The notes: generated from the letters alone by a model not told the origin. 18,862 nucleotides of DNA from CAZUCD01 sp964618855 (GCA_964618855.1 CAZUCD010000069.1:1-18862), one strand, 5' to 3'. Positions 7,646 to 14,220 are shown, counted from the stretch's first letter. Program-made: numbers and translations.

Positions 7646-8616
7646 GGGTCGCGCACGAAACCGGCGTAGTTCGAACTGTTGATCACCGACTCCACGACAA
7701 CCACGGTCTCCGTCGACGCCGTCCGGAGCTTGCGCCCCCCGAGCGGCCAGTCACCCAGCACAGAGAGCGGCTGGCGCTCCGCGTTCACCGTCACACGCAC
7801 GAGAAAGCTCGCGGGATAGGCGAACGGTGGAACGCCGATGGGCGCCTGGTAGGGACGGGAACCGAGGGGCAGCAGGAAGGCGTTCCAGGACGTGAAGTGG
7901 TCCGGCGTCTCGGGCAGCACGCCGTACGAGTTTACATTGTAGCCCAGAATGTCCAGGCTGACCACGTCGAACACCACGGGGTCTATCGTCGTGGAGGTCG
8001 TCAGGCCCGTCGTGATGTCGATCGTGTTGCGTTCGCGGACGAGCACGTTGTCCTCGCCGTCGTACGAGTCGATCCGGTAGGTGATCCGCTGCCGCGTTGT
8101 CGGGGGCGGGTTGGGGGGGATCGTCGCGGGCGTGTAGAGGAACGTCACCTCGTCGTTGGAGAATGCGTAGTCCTCGTCCACCCCAGCGTCCCCGTAGTCG
8201 TCCGTGAACTGGTAGTAGCGGCGTTCGACCGAGGTGCCGACCGCGACATGCCGGTCCGCGAAGTCGCCGTCGTCGTCCCGTCCGTCGACGGACTCCTCGT
8301 CAACCTGACCATCCCGGTCGTTGTCGATGAAGTCGCCATAGGCAAGCGGCTGGTCGCGGATGATGAGCGTGCTCTGGCTGATGCCGAGGAGCGGGTCGAT
8401 CTGGAGTCCCTTGAGGTCCCGCGTGATGGCCTCGACGGCAAACAGGGCGCGCTGGTGTGCGCGCGACATCGCCTCGGCGTCCTCCGCGGCGCGCAGTGTC
8501 GCCGTGAAGACGCTCGCCACCGAGCCGATGAAGATCAGCGAAATGACCAGCGCCACCAGGATCTCCGTCATGGAGAGGCCGCGCCGGCCGTGGGGCGTGC
8601 ACGCAAGGCCGCTCAT
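7642..8616 (-). CDS. gspJ: GspJ-like minor pseudopilin
   Basis: 324-residue minor pseudopilin, longer than the usual 200 or so. The leader ends R12-G13, then L14-S-M-T-E18 and a hydrophobic helix to about residue 38, followed by an amphipathic helix with an A-V-E-A-I-T-R-D-L pattern (60-68) common in GspJ. Residues 98-118 are an acidic stretch beginning D98-x-D-x-D-G-x-x-D106, like a calcium-binding loop, with a second acidic cluster at 139-149. Its stop overlaps the gspK start (ATGA), and its ATG overlaps the gspI stop in the same way (8613-8616). The assignment as J rather than another minor pseudopilin rests on gene order, the N-terminal pattern and size. Confidence 0.85.
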   Translation of the reverse strand: MSGLACTPHGRRGLSMTEILVALVISLIFIGSVASVFTATLRAAEDAEAMSRAHQRALFAVEAITRDLKGLQIDPLLGISQSTLIIRDQPLAYGDFIDNDRDGQVDEESVDGRDDDGDFADRHVAVGTSVERRYYQFTDDYGDAGVDEDYAFSNDEVTFLYTPATIPPNPPPTTRQRITYRIDSYDGEDNVLVRERNTIDITTGLTTSTTIDPVVFDVVSLDILGYNVNSYGVLPETPDHFTSWNAFLLPLGSRPYQAPIGVPPFAYPASFLVRVTVNAERQPLSVLGDWPLGGRKLRTASTETVVVVESVINSSNYAGFVRDP

Positions 8617-9038
8617 GGGGTGTTCACCGGCGCGAGGAACCGCAGTTCGTAGAGGATTTCCTGGTCCGCGCGGAAATCCTGCGCGTACCGCACGATCACC
8701 CTGGGCGTCGCGGCGCCGCCCCCGCTGCCGGGGTCGAGGAGCGACTGCCCGAAGAACGAGTACGTCAGGCGGTCGTCCTCCGGGAACGCCACCGGCGGCG
8801 TCGGCGCGGCGAGGGCCGTTATCGACGAAATGTAGGCATTCGAGAGCGTGGAATCCCGCCGCAATTCCTCGACCTTCTTTTGGGCGAGCATTGCGGCCTT
8901 GGCGCGCATCGAGGCGTCGAAGCTGCCCCTCAGGGAAACGGGCAGCACCTTCATGACGCCCACCACTCCAATGAGGAGGACCACGAGCGCCACCAGCGTC
9001 TCCGTGAATGTGAAGCCCTGGCGGCGGGTCCGTGCCAT
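8613..9038 (-). CDS. gspI: GspI/PilV-like minor pseudopilin
   Basis: 141-residue minor pseudopilin. A short 8-residue leader ends Q7-G8, followed by F9-T-F-T-E13 and a hydrophobic helix to about residue 28. A50-M-L-A-Q-K-K-V-E-E-L-R60 matches the A-x-x-L-A-Q-x-x-x-E-x-L-R helix of GspI/PilV proteins. ATG 9038 has GGGAG eight bases upstream inside the end of gspH and shares one base with its stop (TGATG). GspI normally starts the tip complex with GspJ and GspK, and all three are adjacent here. The open frame extends upstream through gspH, but that part is not coding in this frame. Confidence 0.87.
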   Translation of the reverse strand: MARTRRQGFTFTETLVALVVLLIGVVGVMKVLPVSLRGSFDASMRAKAAMLAQKKVEELRRDSTLSNAYISSITALAAPTPPVAFPEDDRLTYSFFGQSLLDPGSGGGAATPRVIVRYAQDFRADQEILYELRFLAPVNTP

Positions 9039-9583
9039 CAACGGCGCTCCCGCTCGAGAATTCGGACGTCGTCGGACGCCGGATGCAGGAGCACCGTGTA
9101 GTAGCTCTCGTCGCGACCGGCGTCGTCCATCTCGCGCTTCAGCAGCACCTTGACCAGCGGGTTCTCCCCGTTCGGGCTGAATCGCGCCGCCAATGTCCCC
9201 GCCGTCTGCGTGGTCGATCCCACCTGCACGCTCATGATGCGGATGCCGACCGCGGGCTGCCGCGCCTCGACGATCTTGTTCCTGCGCGTCCCGGTGGAGA
9301 TGTCCTCCTCGTCGGTCCAGAAGGCCTGGCGAGAAATGTCGAAGCTCAGCACGGTGTCCGTGCGCCGGGTGATCGAGGCGGACTTCGCAAAGAGGAGGGC
9401 GCGCCGGAGATCGCGCGCCGTGGACTCGATGGCCGAGTATCGCGAGTACGACGAGTAGCTGCTCAGCGCTATCGAACTGGCGATCATGATGATCGTCAGA
9501 ACGACGATCACCTCCGTGAGGGAAAATCCCCTCCGGAGGAATCGCGTCTGCGCCAGGGGGCGTCGGCACTGCGTGGTCGTCAC
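9038..9583 (-). CDS. gspH: GspH-like minor pseudopilin, first gene of the pseudopilin operon
   Basis: 181-residue pseudopilin. The leader ends R18-G19, then F20-S-L-T-E24 and a hydrophobic helix to about residue 40. A following helix R57-D-L-R-R-A-L-L-F-A-K-S-A69 and the strand pattern A133-R-F-S-P-N-G139 (usually FxPxG) are typical of the GspH/FimT fold. The start is inferred: no ATG lies before the processing site, and GTG 9583 is the closest start codon upstream of it, with GAGAAGG only three bases before it. It heads a run of nine codirectional genes ending at 938. A GTTGAC motif lies 53 bases upstream. Confidence 0.86.
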   Translation of the reverse strand: MTTTQCRRPLAQTRFLRRGFSLTEVIVVLTIIMIASSIALSSYSSYSRYSAIESTARDLRRALLFAKSASITRRTDTVLSFDISRQAFWTDEEDISTGTRRNKIVEARQPAVGIRIMSVQVGSTTQTAGTLAARFSPNGENPLVKVLLKREMDDAGRDESYYTVLLHPASDDVRILERERR

Positions 9584-9636
9584 AAACCTTCTCGGAGGAA
9601 TTCTCTCTTGGAGGTGTCGTTCCTGCGCGTCTTGCC

Positions 9637-9642
9637 CGTCAA
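9637..9642 (-). promoter_or_regulatory. GTTGAC motif upstream of gspH (-35-like)
   Basis: TTGACG preceded by G, oriented towards gspH and 53 bases before GTG 9583. Seventeen bases further the sequence is CGACAC, a poor -10. It is the best candidate for the main promoter of the pseudopilin operon because of its position and because the same motif recurs upstream of other genes here. Confidence 0.42.
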
Positions 9643-9895
9643 CGGATTGCGCACTTTGTGCCGGACCCGTCGCACGGATGCAACGAGAAGAGGATGGGGC
9701 CTCCGGGCGCGGACCCACTTCCAAGATTCGACACAGGTGGCGACTTCTGTGCCGACCCGCCCGGGACACCCCCAAAGACGGCTGAGAATGACATGTAGAC
9801 AATTGATAATAGTTGAGTTGATCTGCTCGCAACCCGGGCAGCAGACTCAGCCCTAAGGGGTCCCACCTCCCCCTCCGAAGCCTCCGAACCCTTCG

Positions 9896-9917
9896 ACTGG
9901 GAATTTTTGTGCCCAGT
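9896..9917. repeat. Inverted repeat ACTGGG/CCCAGT
   Basis: Six perfect base pairs (9896-9901 with 9912-9917) around a 10-base T-rich spacer, ending 11 bases before the TTGACA at 9929. The position just upstream of a -35-like element would suit an operator for an activator or repressor, but no regulator is known for it and short repeats of this size arise by chance. Confidence 0.35.
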
Positions 9918-9928
9918 TGGGTCTGTCG

Positions 9929-9934
9929 TTGACA
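9929..9934 (+). promoter_or_regulatory. GTTGACA motif upstream of the MshEN membrane protein (-35-like)
   Basis: A perfect TTGACA preceded by G, oriented towards the plus-strand gene. After a 17-base spacer comes CGCAATCAC (9952-9960). The valS upstream region shows the same arrangement: TTGACC, 17 bases, then CGCAATCAC. The shared element at the -10 position supports a promoter, though it is far from TATAAT. Confidence 0.45.
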
Positions 9935-10027
9935 GTGCTCGCGCGGAAAGGCGCAATCACCAACAGCCTGTCGGTTATGTCCAATTCGCGGGGCTCCGGG
10001 GGAAGAGCCGAAGGGATACGCGAACCA

Positions 10028-10714
10028 ATGCCTGTCAAGGAATCGGGTCGGGGCCATGTGTCGCTCATGGAGTCCCTGGTCGCCAAGCAACTGGTCTCCG
10101 AGGAAGTGCTCCAGAAGGGGCACGATGAGGCCATCCGTCACAACCGCGCCCTCTTCCGCGTCCTGGTCGATCAGGGTGCTCTCAGCGAGGCAGATAAGCT
10201 CCAGTTTTTGCACGTCGAGTTGAGTTTGCCCATCGTCTCGCTTCGGGACATCATGCCTCGACCCGAGGTTTCGGGGTTCCTCTCACAGGAGCAGTGCCGC
10301 CGTCTCCATCTCGTCCCCCTTCGGGTCGATGGGGGAAAGCTCCTCACCGCCATGGAGGACCCCACGGACGTGCGCGGGCTCAAGGCCCTCGAGGCGGCTT
10401 CCCACATGGACGTCAAGCCGGTCCTCGCATCGATGGCCGACATCGAGTTGGCGATTTCACGGATGCCGGACCTCGAAGCCGGGCTTCCGCATGCGTCCGG
10501 AGGAGGGTGGGCACGCAAGGGAGTCCTGCTCCTCCTCACCTTCATCCCGGCGATGGCTTTCTACGTTTACATCTTCCTGACCAAGCATGAAGGCGGCTTC
10601 GTGGCCGAGCTCGATGGCTTCGGCCGCGTGCTCTTCCTGATTCTGACCTGGGGTTCGTGGGCGTCCGTCGCCTACTTCCTGGCCGACCTTGTGTTTGGGC
10701 CGAAGCGCCGGTAA
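10028..10714 (+). CDS. Orphan MshEN (GspE N-terminal) domain protein with a C-terminal membrane hairpin
   Basis: 228-residue protein. Residues 12-145 match the N-terminal MshEN domain of GspE/PilB ATPases: two helical motifs starting 29 residues apart (S12 and A41), the same spacing as in the ATPase at 1-731, then a core with L92-x-L-V-P-L-R-V (93-100), G-K-L-L-T-A-M-E-D-P (103-112) and a closing helix to 145. There is no ATPase domain. Two hydrophobic segments follow (about 164-184 and 200-222), so the domain should be tethered to the inner face of the membrane. The Arg, Gly and Gln positions of the c-di-GMP-binding MshEN motif are not conserved. Starts at ATG 9977, 10028 and 10067 are possible. 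I chose 10028 for the GAAGGGA upstream, although it is 11 bases away. The function is unknown; a role with the neighbouring machine is inference. Confidence 0.82.
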   Translation: MPVKESGRGHVSLMESLVAKQLVSEEVLQKGHDEAIRHNRALFRVLVDQGALSEADKLQFLHVELSLPIVSLRDIMPRPEVSGFLSQEQCRRLHLVPLRVDGGKLLTAMEDPTDVRGLKALEAASHMDVKPVLASMADIELAISRMPDLEAGLPHASGGGWARKGVLLLLTFIPAMAFYVYIFLTKHEGGFVAELDGFGRVLFLILTWGSWASVAYFLADLVFGPKRR

Positions 10715-10723
10715 CGGGCGCCG

Positions 10724-10729
10724 TTGACG
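10724..10729 (+). promoter_or_regulatory. GTTGAC motif upstream of the cohesin-like gene (-35-like)
   Basis: TTGACG preceded by G, ten bases after the stop of the MshEN gene, oriented towards the cohesin-like gene and 95 bases before its ATG. No clear -10. The transcript would include the hairpin at 10773-10807. Confidence 0.35.
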
Positions 10730-10772
10730 CCGCCGGGGATTCAAGCGAGACTCGGCCCGGTTTTCTCTACGC

Positions 10773-10807
10773 ATGCAGGGAGTCGCCCCGTGGGCGGCAC
10801 TCTGCAT
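10773..10807 (+). other. Stem-loop in the leader of the cohesin-like gene
   Basis: A three-part stem with small bulges: ATGCA/TGCAT (10773-10777 with 10803-10807), GAGT/ACTC (10780-10783 with 10799-10802) and CGCCC/GGGCG (10784-10788 with 10792-10796) around a CGT loop. That is 14 base pairs, ending 17 bases before ATG 10825. No T-run follows, so an intrinsic terminator is unlikely. An mRNA-stability or translation-control element is possible; this is inference. Confidence 0.5.
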
Positions 10808-10824
10808 CAAGGATCGTGCTCCCC

Positions 10825-12309
10825 ATGAGGTGGATCTCGGCGACCGTCGTGGCCGGATTGCTGGCAGTCCTCCCAGCCCTCGCTCCTGCGCAAGGGGGCG
10901 AGGAAGATCCCCGCATCCGCCGCCAGCGCGAGCTTGCCGAGCATGATGCCCGCATAAAGGCCATCATCAAACAGCGCCAGGAAGAGGCCAAGGCCCGCAA
11001 CGACCGCGAGCGCATGGCCAATCCCGGCGGTGATTCCCGCCTCGTGGACCCGCCCCAGCCAACGCCCACCAACGAGGTCGGCACGAACATCGAGGAGGCC
11101 CCGCGCGTGGCGACTCCAGTCGGTGAGGGAAACCCAGCAGTCACGCGCACGGGGGAACAGGGACGCGCCGGACACGCCAAGGGAGCCACCCTCCTCTATT
11201 ACAACTTCCCGACCGACCGCCACCCGCGCCAGCTCGACACCATCGTCAAGGATGGCGACCAGTTCATCTCAGAAGTCGTCCTCCTCAACCAGGAGGGGGC
11301 CACCATCGACTCCCTCTCCCTCGCGCTCTCCTACGACAAAAGGTTCTTCAAGCCGGTCAAAGTGTTCGATTCCCAGATCCGCCGTTACTCCTCCCAGGAA
11401 CCGGAGTTCTGCCGCGATGACCGGCTCGGCATGCTCACCTACCGGATCGAACTCGACCGGCCGTATGCCCTGAAGGAGCACACGCCCCTGACGGTGATCT
11501 GGCAGGCCCTGCGCCCGACCTCCTACTCCAGCCTCAACTTCCTCTTCGAGGCCGACGGATACTCCTCCGATAGCCCGCTGACCGCCGTGACGGCCCGGGA
11601 CAAGAACATCCTGGGCGTGGGTTTCGACCCGATCGACGGAGTCCTTGGCGGGGGAGTTACCGTCGAACCCCGCGAGCGCAAGGCGCGCAGGCAGCTCCAG
11701 GGCAAGGAGGAGGAGCTGCGGGAGATGTTCCTTGGGGACGTCGGCGCGCGCACATACGCCGGCCTAACCATCGAGCCCCCGCAGGCCCCGATCCACGTAG
11801 GGGACGTCTTCCCCGTCGAGGTCCGCCTTCGCAATCCCGAGGGCGCCCTCATCGACTCCGTGGACTTCATGCTCGAGTGGGACCCGCGCGCCTTCGAGGC
11901 CGTGGACAAGGACCGCGGAAACTGGATTCGCCGCGGGATCAATGGCCACGACGGCCCCTTCGTGAAGGACTTCCCCTTCGAGTCCCTGAACTACAACGAG
12001 GCCCTGAACGAGCGCGGGACGATGCGCTACTCCGCGAGCATGACGGACGGCCGCGCCCTCCCCTCCTCCGCGTTCGTGGTCCTGTATCTGCGCGCGAAGC
12101 GCCCCACAGACGGCTCCACGCTCCGGTTCCTCCGCTCAAGGCCGGGCGAACCCCAGCTCACCTCGCTCCGTCACGTCGGGTACGAGGTGTCGGACCTTGC
12201 GCCCCCCCTTACCAAGGCCTCCGCGAACATCAGCGTGCTCCCCGCGCCGCCCGGCTACCAGCCCGTCGACGCGAGCGCTCCGCCGCCACCCGCCGGGGGG
12301 GAGCAGTGA
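10825..12309 (+). CDS. Exported protein with two cohesin-like domains
   Basis: 494-residue predicted periplasmic or secreted protein. A signal peptide (residues 1-23, hydrophobic core 7-20, ending A-P-A-Q) is followed by a charged helical segment (28-62) that may form a coiled coil and a Pro/Thr-rich linker (70-118). Two cohesin-like beta-sandwich repeats follow. Residues about 121-282 have G144-D-x-F and L165-A-L-S-Y-D171. Residues about 314-472 have V325-G-D-V-F-P-V-E-V-R-L, then F348-M-L-E-W-D-P-R-A-F357, close to the cohesin hallmark LxYDPxxL. A charged helix (284-304) links them, and a Pro-rich tail closes the protein. ATG 10825 gives a clean signal peptide; the frame is open to 10657 without one. 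Its stop overlaps the ubiX GTG (GTGA). Cohesins bind dockerins in cellulosomes, but this fold also occurs in unrelated adhesion proteins. The ligand is unknown. Confidence 0.8.
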   Translation: MRWISATVVAGLLAVLPALAPAQGGEEDPRIRRQRELAEHDARIKAIIKQRQEEAKARNDRERMANPGGDSRLVDPPQPTPTNEVGTNIEEAPRVATPVGEGNPAVTRTGEQGRAGHAKGATLLYYNFPTDRHPRQLDTIVKDGDQFISEVVLLNQEGATIDSLSLALSYDKRFFKPVKVFDSQIRRYSSQEPEFCRDDRLGMLTYRIELDRPYALKEHTPLTVIWQALRPTSYSSLNFLFEADGYSSDSPLTAVTARDKNILGVGFDPIDGVLGGGVTVEPRERKARRQLQGKEEELREMFLGDVGARTYAGLTIEPPQAPIHVGDVFPVEVRLRNPEGALIDSVDFMLEWDPRAFEAVDKDRGNWIRRGINGHDGPFVKDFPFESLNYNEALNERGTMRYSASMTDGRALPSSAFVVLYLRAKRPTDGSTLRFLRSRPGEPQLTSLRHVGYEVSDLAPPLTKASANISVLPAPPGYQPVDASAPPPPAGGEQ

Positions 12310-12932
12310 CTTCAACGCGGTCCATCGTCGTCGGAATCAGCGGCGCCAGCGGCACCATCCATGGGATCAGGTTCATCGAGCGCTCCCTCCGCCTCGGCCA
12401 CTCGATCCACCTCGTCGTCACTCCGTCCGCCTGGCGCGTGATGCAGGAGGAATGCGGCATGCCGGGCGTCGGATCGACATCACCCCTCGGAACATGGTTG
12501 CGCGGCGCCACGGAGCCGGAACTCGCGCGCATCAGGACGTACAGCAACCGGGACATCGGCGCCCTGCCGGCCAGCGGCACCTTCCGCGCCGATGCCATGG
12601 TCATCATCCCCGCATCGATGAAGACCATTGCGGGCCTCGCCCACGGATACTCGGAGGACCTCCTGCTTCGCGCCGGCGACGTTTTCATCAAGGAGCGGAG
12701 GCCTCTCGTTGTCGTCCCGCGCGAGACGCCCCTGTCCGCCATTCACCTGCGCAACATGGCGACCCTCGCCGAGGCAGGCGTCCACGTCCTCCCCGCGATG
12801 GCGGGATTCTACCACGCACCGAAGTCCATCGACGACCTGGTGGACTTCATCGTGATGAAGGTGTTCGACGTTCTTGGCATGGACCACGGCCTTCCGCATG
12901 CATGGAAGGGAGCCGCACCCGTGGAGGGCTGA
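12306..12932 (+). CDS. ubiX: UbiX-family flavin prenyltransferase
   Basis: 208-residue cytosolic enzyme that prenylates FMN with dimethylallyl phosphate to make the prenyl-FMN cofactor of UbiD-type decarboxylases. Motifs: G10-I-S-G-A-S15-G near the N-terminus, T39-P-S41, E49, P102-A-S-M-K-T107, K129-E-R-R, P138-R139-E140-T-P-L-S and Y169. The numbering falls in step with the well-studied Pseudomonas UbiX as I remember it (Ser15, Glu49, Lys129, Arg139, Glu140, Tyr169). The position of its Arg185 is Lys here. The GTG start at 12306 overlaps the upstream stop (GTGA) with a G-rich run just before it; no in-frame ATG is available near the N-terminus. No ubiD gene is in the window. The coupling to the cohesin-like gene has no obvious functional reason. 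Confidence 0.95.
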   Translation: MTSTRSIVVGISGASGTIHGIRFIERSLRLGHSIHLVVTPSAWRVMQEECGMPGVGSTSPLGTWLRGATEPELARIRTYSNRDIGALPASGTFRADAMVIIPASMKTIAGLAHGYSEDLLLRAGDVFIKERRPLVVVPRETPLSAIHLRNMATLAEAGVHVLPAMAGFYHAPKSIDDLVDFIVMKVFDVLGMDHGLPHAWKGAAPVEG

Positions 12933-12941
12933 GCGGTCCAT

Positions 12942-13994
12942 TCACTTCGCCAAACGCGAGAGTTCCTTCACCAGCCCGATGGTCTCCGCCGCCGGAGGCA
13001 GCTCGTGGCCCCGACCCGGGACCACGTGGACGATGGCACCCGGCGGGGGCAGCTTTCGAAGGAAGTCAGCCGAACCCGCCACACCCTCCTCCTCGGCGCT
13101 GCCCAGCGTCACGACGACTGGTCGCTTCTTCAACCTCCCCGGCTCTTCCATTCTCTTGCGATGATTCACCTGAATGTAGGGCCCGATCACGAGGATGCCC
13201 TCCCATGGGAACTCGTCCAGCAGGCCTATTGCCGCCGCGTGGCCGCCTCCCTGCGAGAACCCCGTGATCATCGCGCGAGATGTGTCCAATCGGGGCTCCC
13301 GCCTGCGCGCCTCCTCCAGCCACCCCGCGATCCGCCGCGCCTCGTGCTTCCACCAGAAACGGTTCCAGTAGAACGCACCGGGCGCCTCCTCGATGCTGCC
13401 CCGTCCGAGGACGACAGCCCGGCCCGTTCCGTCGGCAACCTGCTGCCAGTAGTCGCGCCATCCCGAGGGCGACCCCCCCGCACCATGGAGTGCGACGATC
13501 ACGGGCAGGCGCGTCTCCGCCGCCACACCCGCAGGGAGCACCAGCAAAAACGCGGGTGACCTGCGTGCAAGCTCGCGCTCCCGCGCCTCGATGCGCGCCG
13601 CAATCGTCGCGATGGCCGCCGGATCGACAAGTACCTGCGCCAGGTCCGCGTCCTCCTGCATCCCATCTGGGTCGCTGAACCCGCTGTCCACCGACAGCAG
13701 GAGCTGCTCCCTCGCGTCCTTGAGATCCCCCATTAGTGCCGCGCAACATGCAGCATTGTATCGCGCCCACATCGAGAGCTCCCGGATGTCGAGATCGGGC
13801 CTGCGATGGTCAAGCGCCTCGGCGCCCTCCGCCACCTCGAGGCAGAGCGCCCGCGCCTCGCCGTATCGTTTCGCTTCGTGGAGCGCTCCGAACTCCGAGA
13901 ACTTCCGTGTCAGCACGGCGGAATCCAGTCGCTGCGCGGGCAATGGAGCGGCCGCGAGGAGCACCAGCAGTGCAAGGAGCGTCAGGAGGCGCAT
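12942..13994 (-). CDS. Exported TPR-alpha/beta hydrolase (esterase) fusion
   Basis: 350-residue predicted periplasmic protein. A Leu-rich signal peptide (1-20, ending P-L-P-A-Q) is followed by a TPR-like helical region (about 28-142). Its helix pair has Y79-N-A-A-C-C-A-A-L-M-G-D90 and a D-S-G-F-S-D-x-D-G-M-x-x-D-x-D-L pattern common in bacterial TPR proteins. Residues 145-350 are an alpha/beta hydrolase of the phospholipase/carboxylesterase type: H170-G-A-G-G oxyanion region, G245-F-S247-Q-G nucleophile elbow and G329-H330-E-L-P catalytic His. The usual acid motif G-x-x-D is replaced by G298-S-A-E-E-E303, so Glu may serve as the acid. The substrate is unknown. Its stop lies nine bases from the ubiX stop, in convergent orientation, with no terminator between. 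It has no clear ribosome binding site; ATG 13994 is set by the signal peptide. Confidence 0.88.
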   Translation of the reverse strand: MRLLTLLALLVLLAAAPLPAQRLDSAVLTRKFSEFGALHEAKRYGEARALCLEVAEGAEALDHRRPDLDIRELSMWARYNAACCAALMGDLKDAREQLLLSVDSGFSDPDGMQEDADLAQVLVDPAAIATIAARIEARERELARRSPAFLLVLPAGVAAETRLPVIVALHGAGGSPSGWRDYWQQVADGTGRAVVLGRGSIEEAPGAFYWNRFWWKHEARRIAGWLEEARRREPRLDTSRAMITGFSQGGGHAAAIGLLDEFPWEGILVIGPYIQVNHRKRMEEPGRLKKRPVVVTLGSAEEEGVAGSADFLRKLPPPGAIVHVVPGRGHELPPAAETIGLVKELSRLAK

Positions 13995-14029
13995 GGCAGG
14001 ATCGGGAATTGGGGTTGGTGGTTCAGGTG

Positions 14030-14102
14030 TGGGACTGGCCTTCGCCGAAGTGGTGACGTCAACGGGTTACGCCGTCACGAGACCATCCTTCAGCCAGTCC
14101 CA
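14030..14102. repeat. Nested inverted repeats between hydrolase and valS
   Basis: An outer perfect 10-bp inverted repeat, TGGGACTGGC/GCCAGTCCCA (14030-14039 with 14093-14102), encloses a 6-bp one, GTGACG/CGTCAC (14053-14058 with 14073-14078), and a tight CTTCG-C-CGAAG palindrome just inside the outer arm. The arrangement could form a structured RNA in either direction or a cruciform. It overlaps the GTTGAC motif facing the hydrolase (14062-14057). Confidence 0.5.
14057..14062 (-). promoter_or_regulatory. GTTGAC motif upstream of the hydrolase (-35-like)
   Basis: TTGACG preceded by G, oriented towards the minus-strand hydrolase and 62 bases before its ATG (13994). It overlaps the inner stem of the nested inverted repeat. 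No convincing -10 is seen. Confidence 0.4.
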
Positions 14103-14214
14103 ACCCCGAACCCCCGCCAGAACCGCATTCTCCACAACGGCACAATGTCACAAGGGTCGATTCTTACTCACCGGCACCCGCTCCCCGAATCCCGATCAAA
14201 GGGACCCGTTCCCG

Positions 14215-14220
14215 TTGACC
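14215..14220 (+). promoter_or_regulatory. GTTGAC motif upstream of valS (-35-like)
   Basis: TTGACC preceded by G, oriented towards valS, with CGCAATCAC (14238-14246) after a 17-base spacer and ATG 14277 a further 30 bases on. The same pair of elements with the same spacing is found upstream of the MshEN gene (9929-9960). Confidence 0.45.

Larger units (their letters stand above)
9584..10027. other. Divergent intergenic region between gspH and the MshEN membrane protein
   Basis: A 444-base stretch without a gene I can support. It must hold promoters for both directions. It contains GTTGAC motifs facing each flank (9642-9637 and 9929-9934), a local AT-rich island around 9793-9825 that stands out in this GC-rich DNA, and a 6-bp inverted repeat (9896-9901 with 9912-9917) around a T-rich loop. 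Open frames across it in several phases are short and compositionally like noncoding DNA. If the plus-strand gene starts at ATG 9977, the region is 51 bases shorter. Confidence 0.6.

Noticed and set aside
5339..7669. A 776-codon open frame on the plus strand, opposite gspK, and similar long antisense frames opposite the other pseudopilins (for example 3783-5213).
   Set aside because: Their products are Arg, Gly and His rich without domains or signal peptides, as expected from the mirror of GC-rich codon use. The opposite strand has clear family motifs and operon-style overlaps.
9647..9662. A sigma-54-like element upstream of gspH: GGCAC and GC with the required 10-base spacing on the minus strand.
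   Set aside because: The TT of the -12 element is GC instead, and one such match is expected by chance in GC-rich DNA. The GTTGAC motif next to it is the better candidate.
9639..9956. Small minus-strand open frame upstream of gspH with Gly/Pro-rich product.
   Set aside because: No ribosome binding site, no recognisable domain, and composition like other noncoding frames here.
10733..10764. Possible terminator after the MshEN gene: CCGGG and CCCGG followed by TTTT.
   Set aside because: Only five base pairs with an 18-base loop, too weak to claim.
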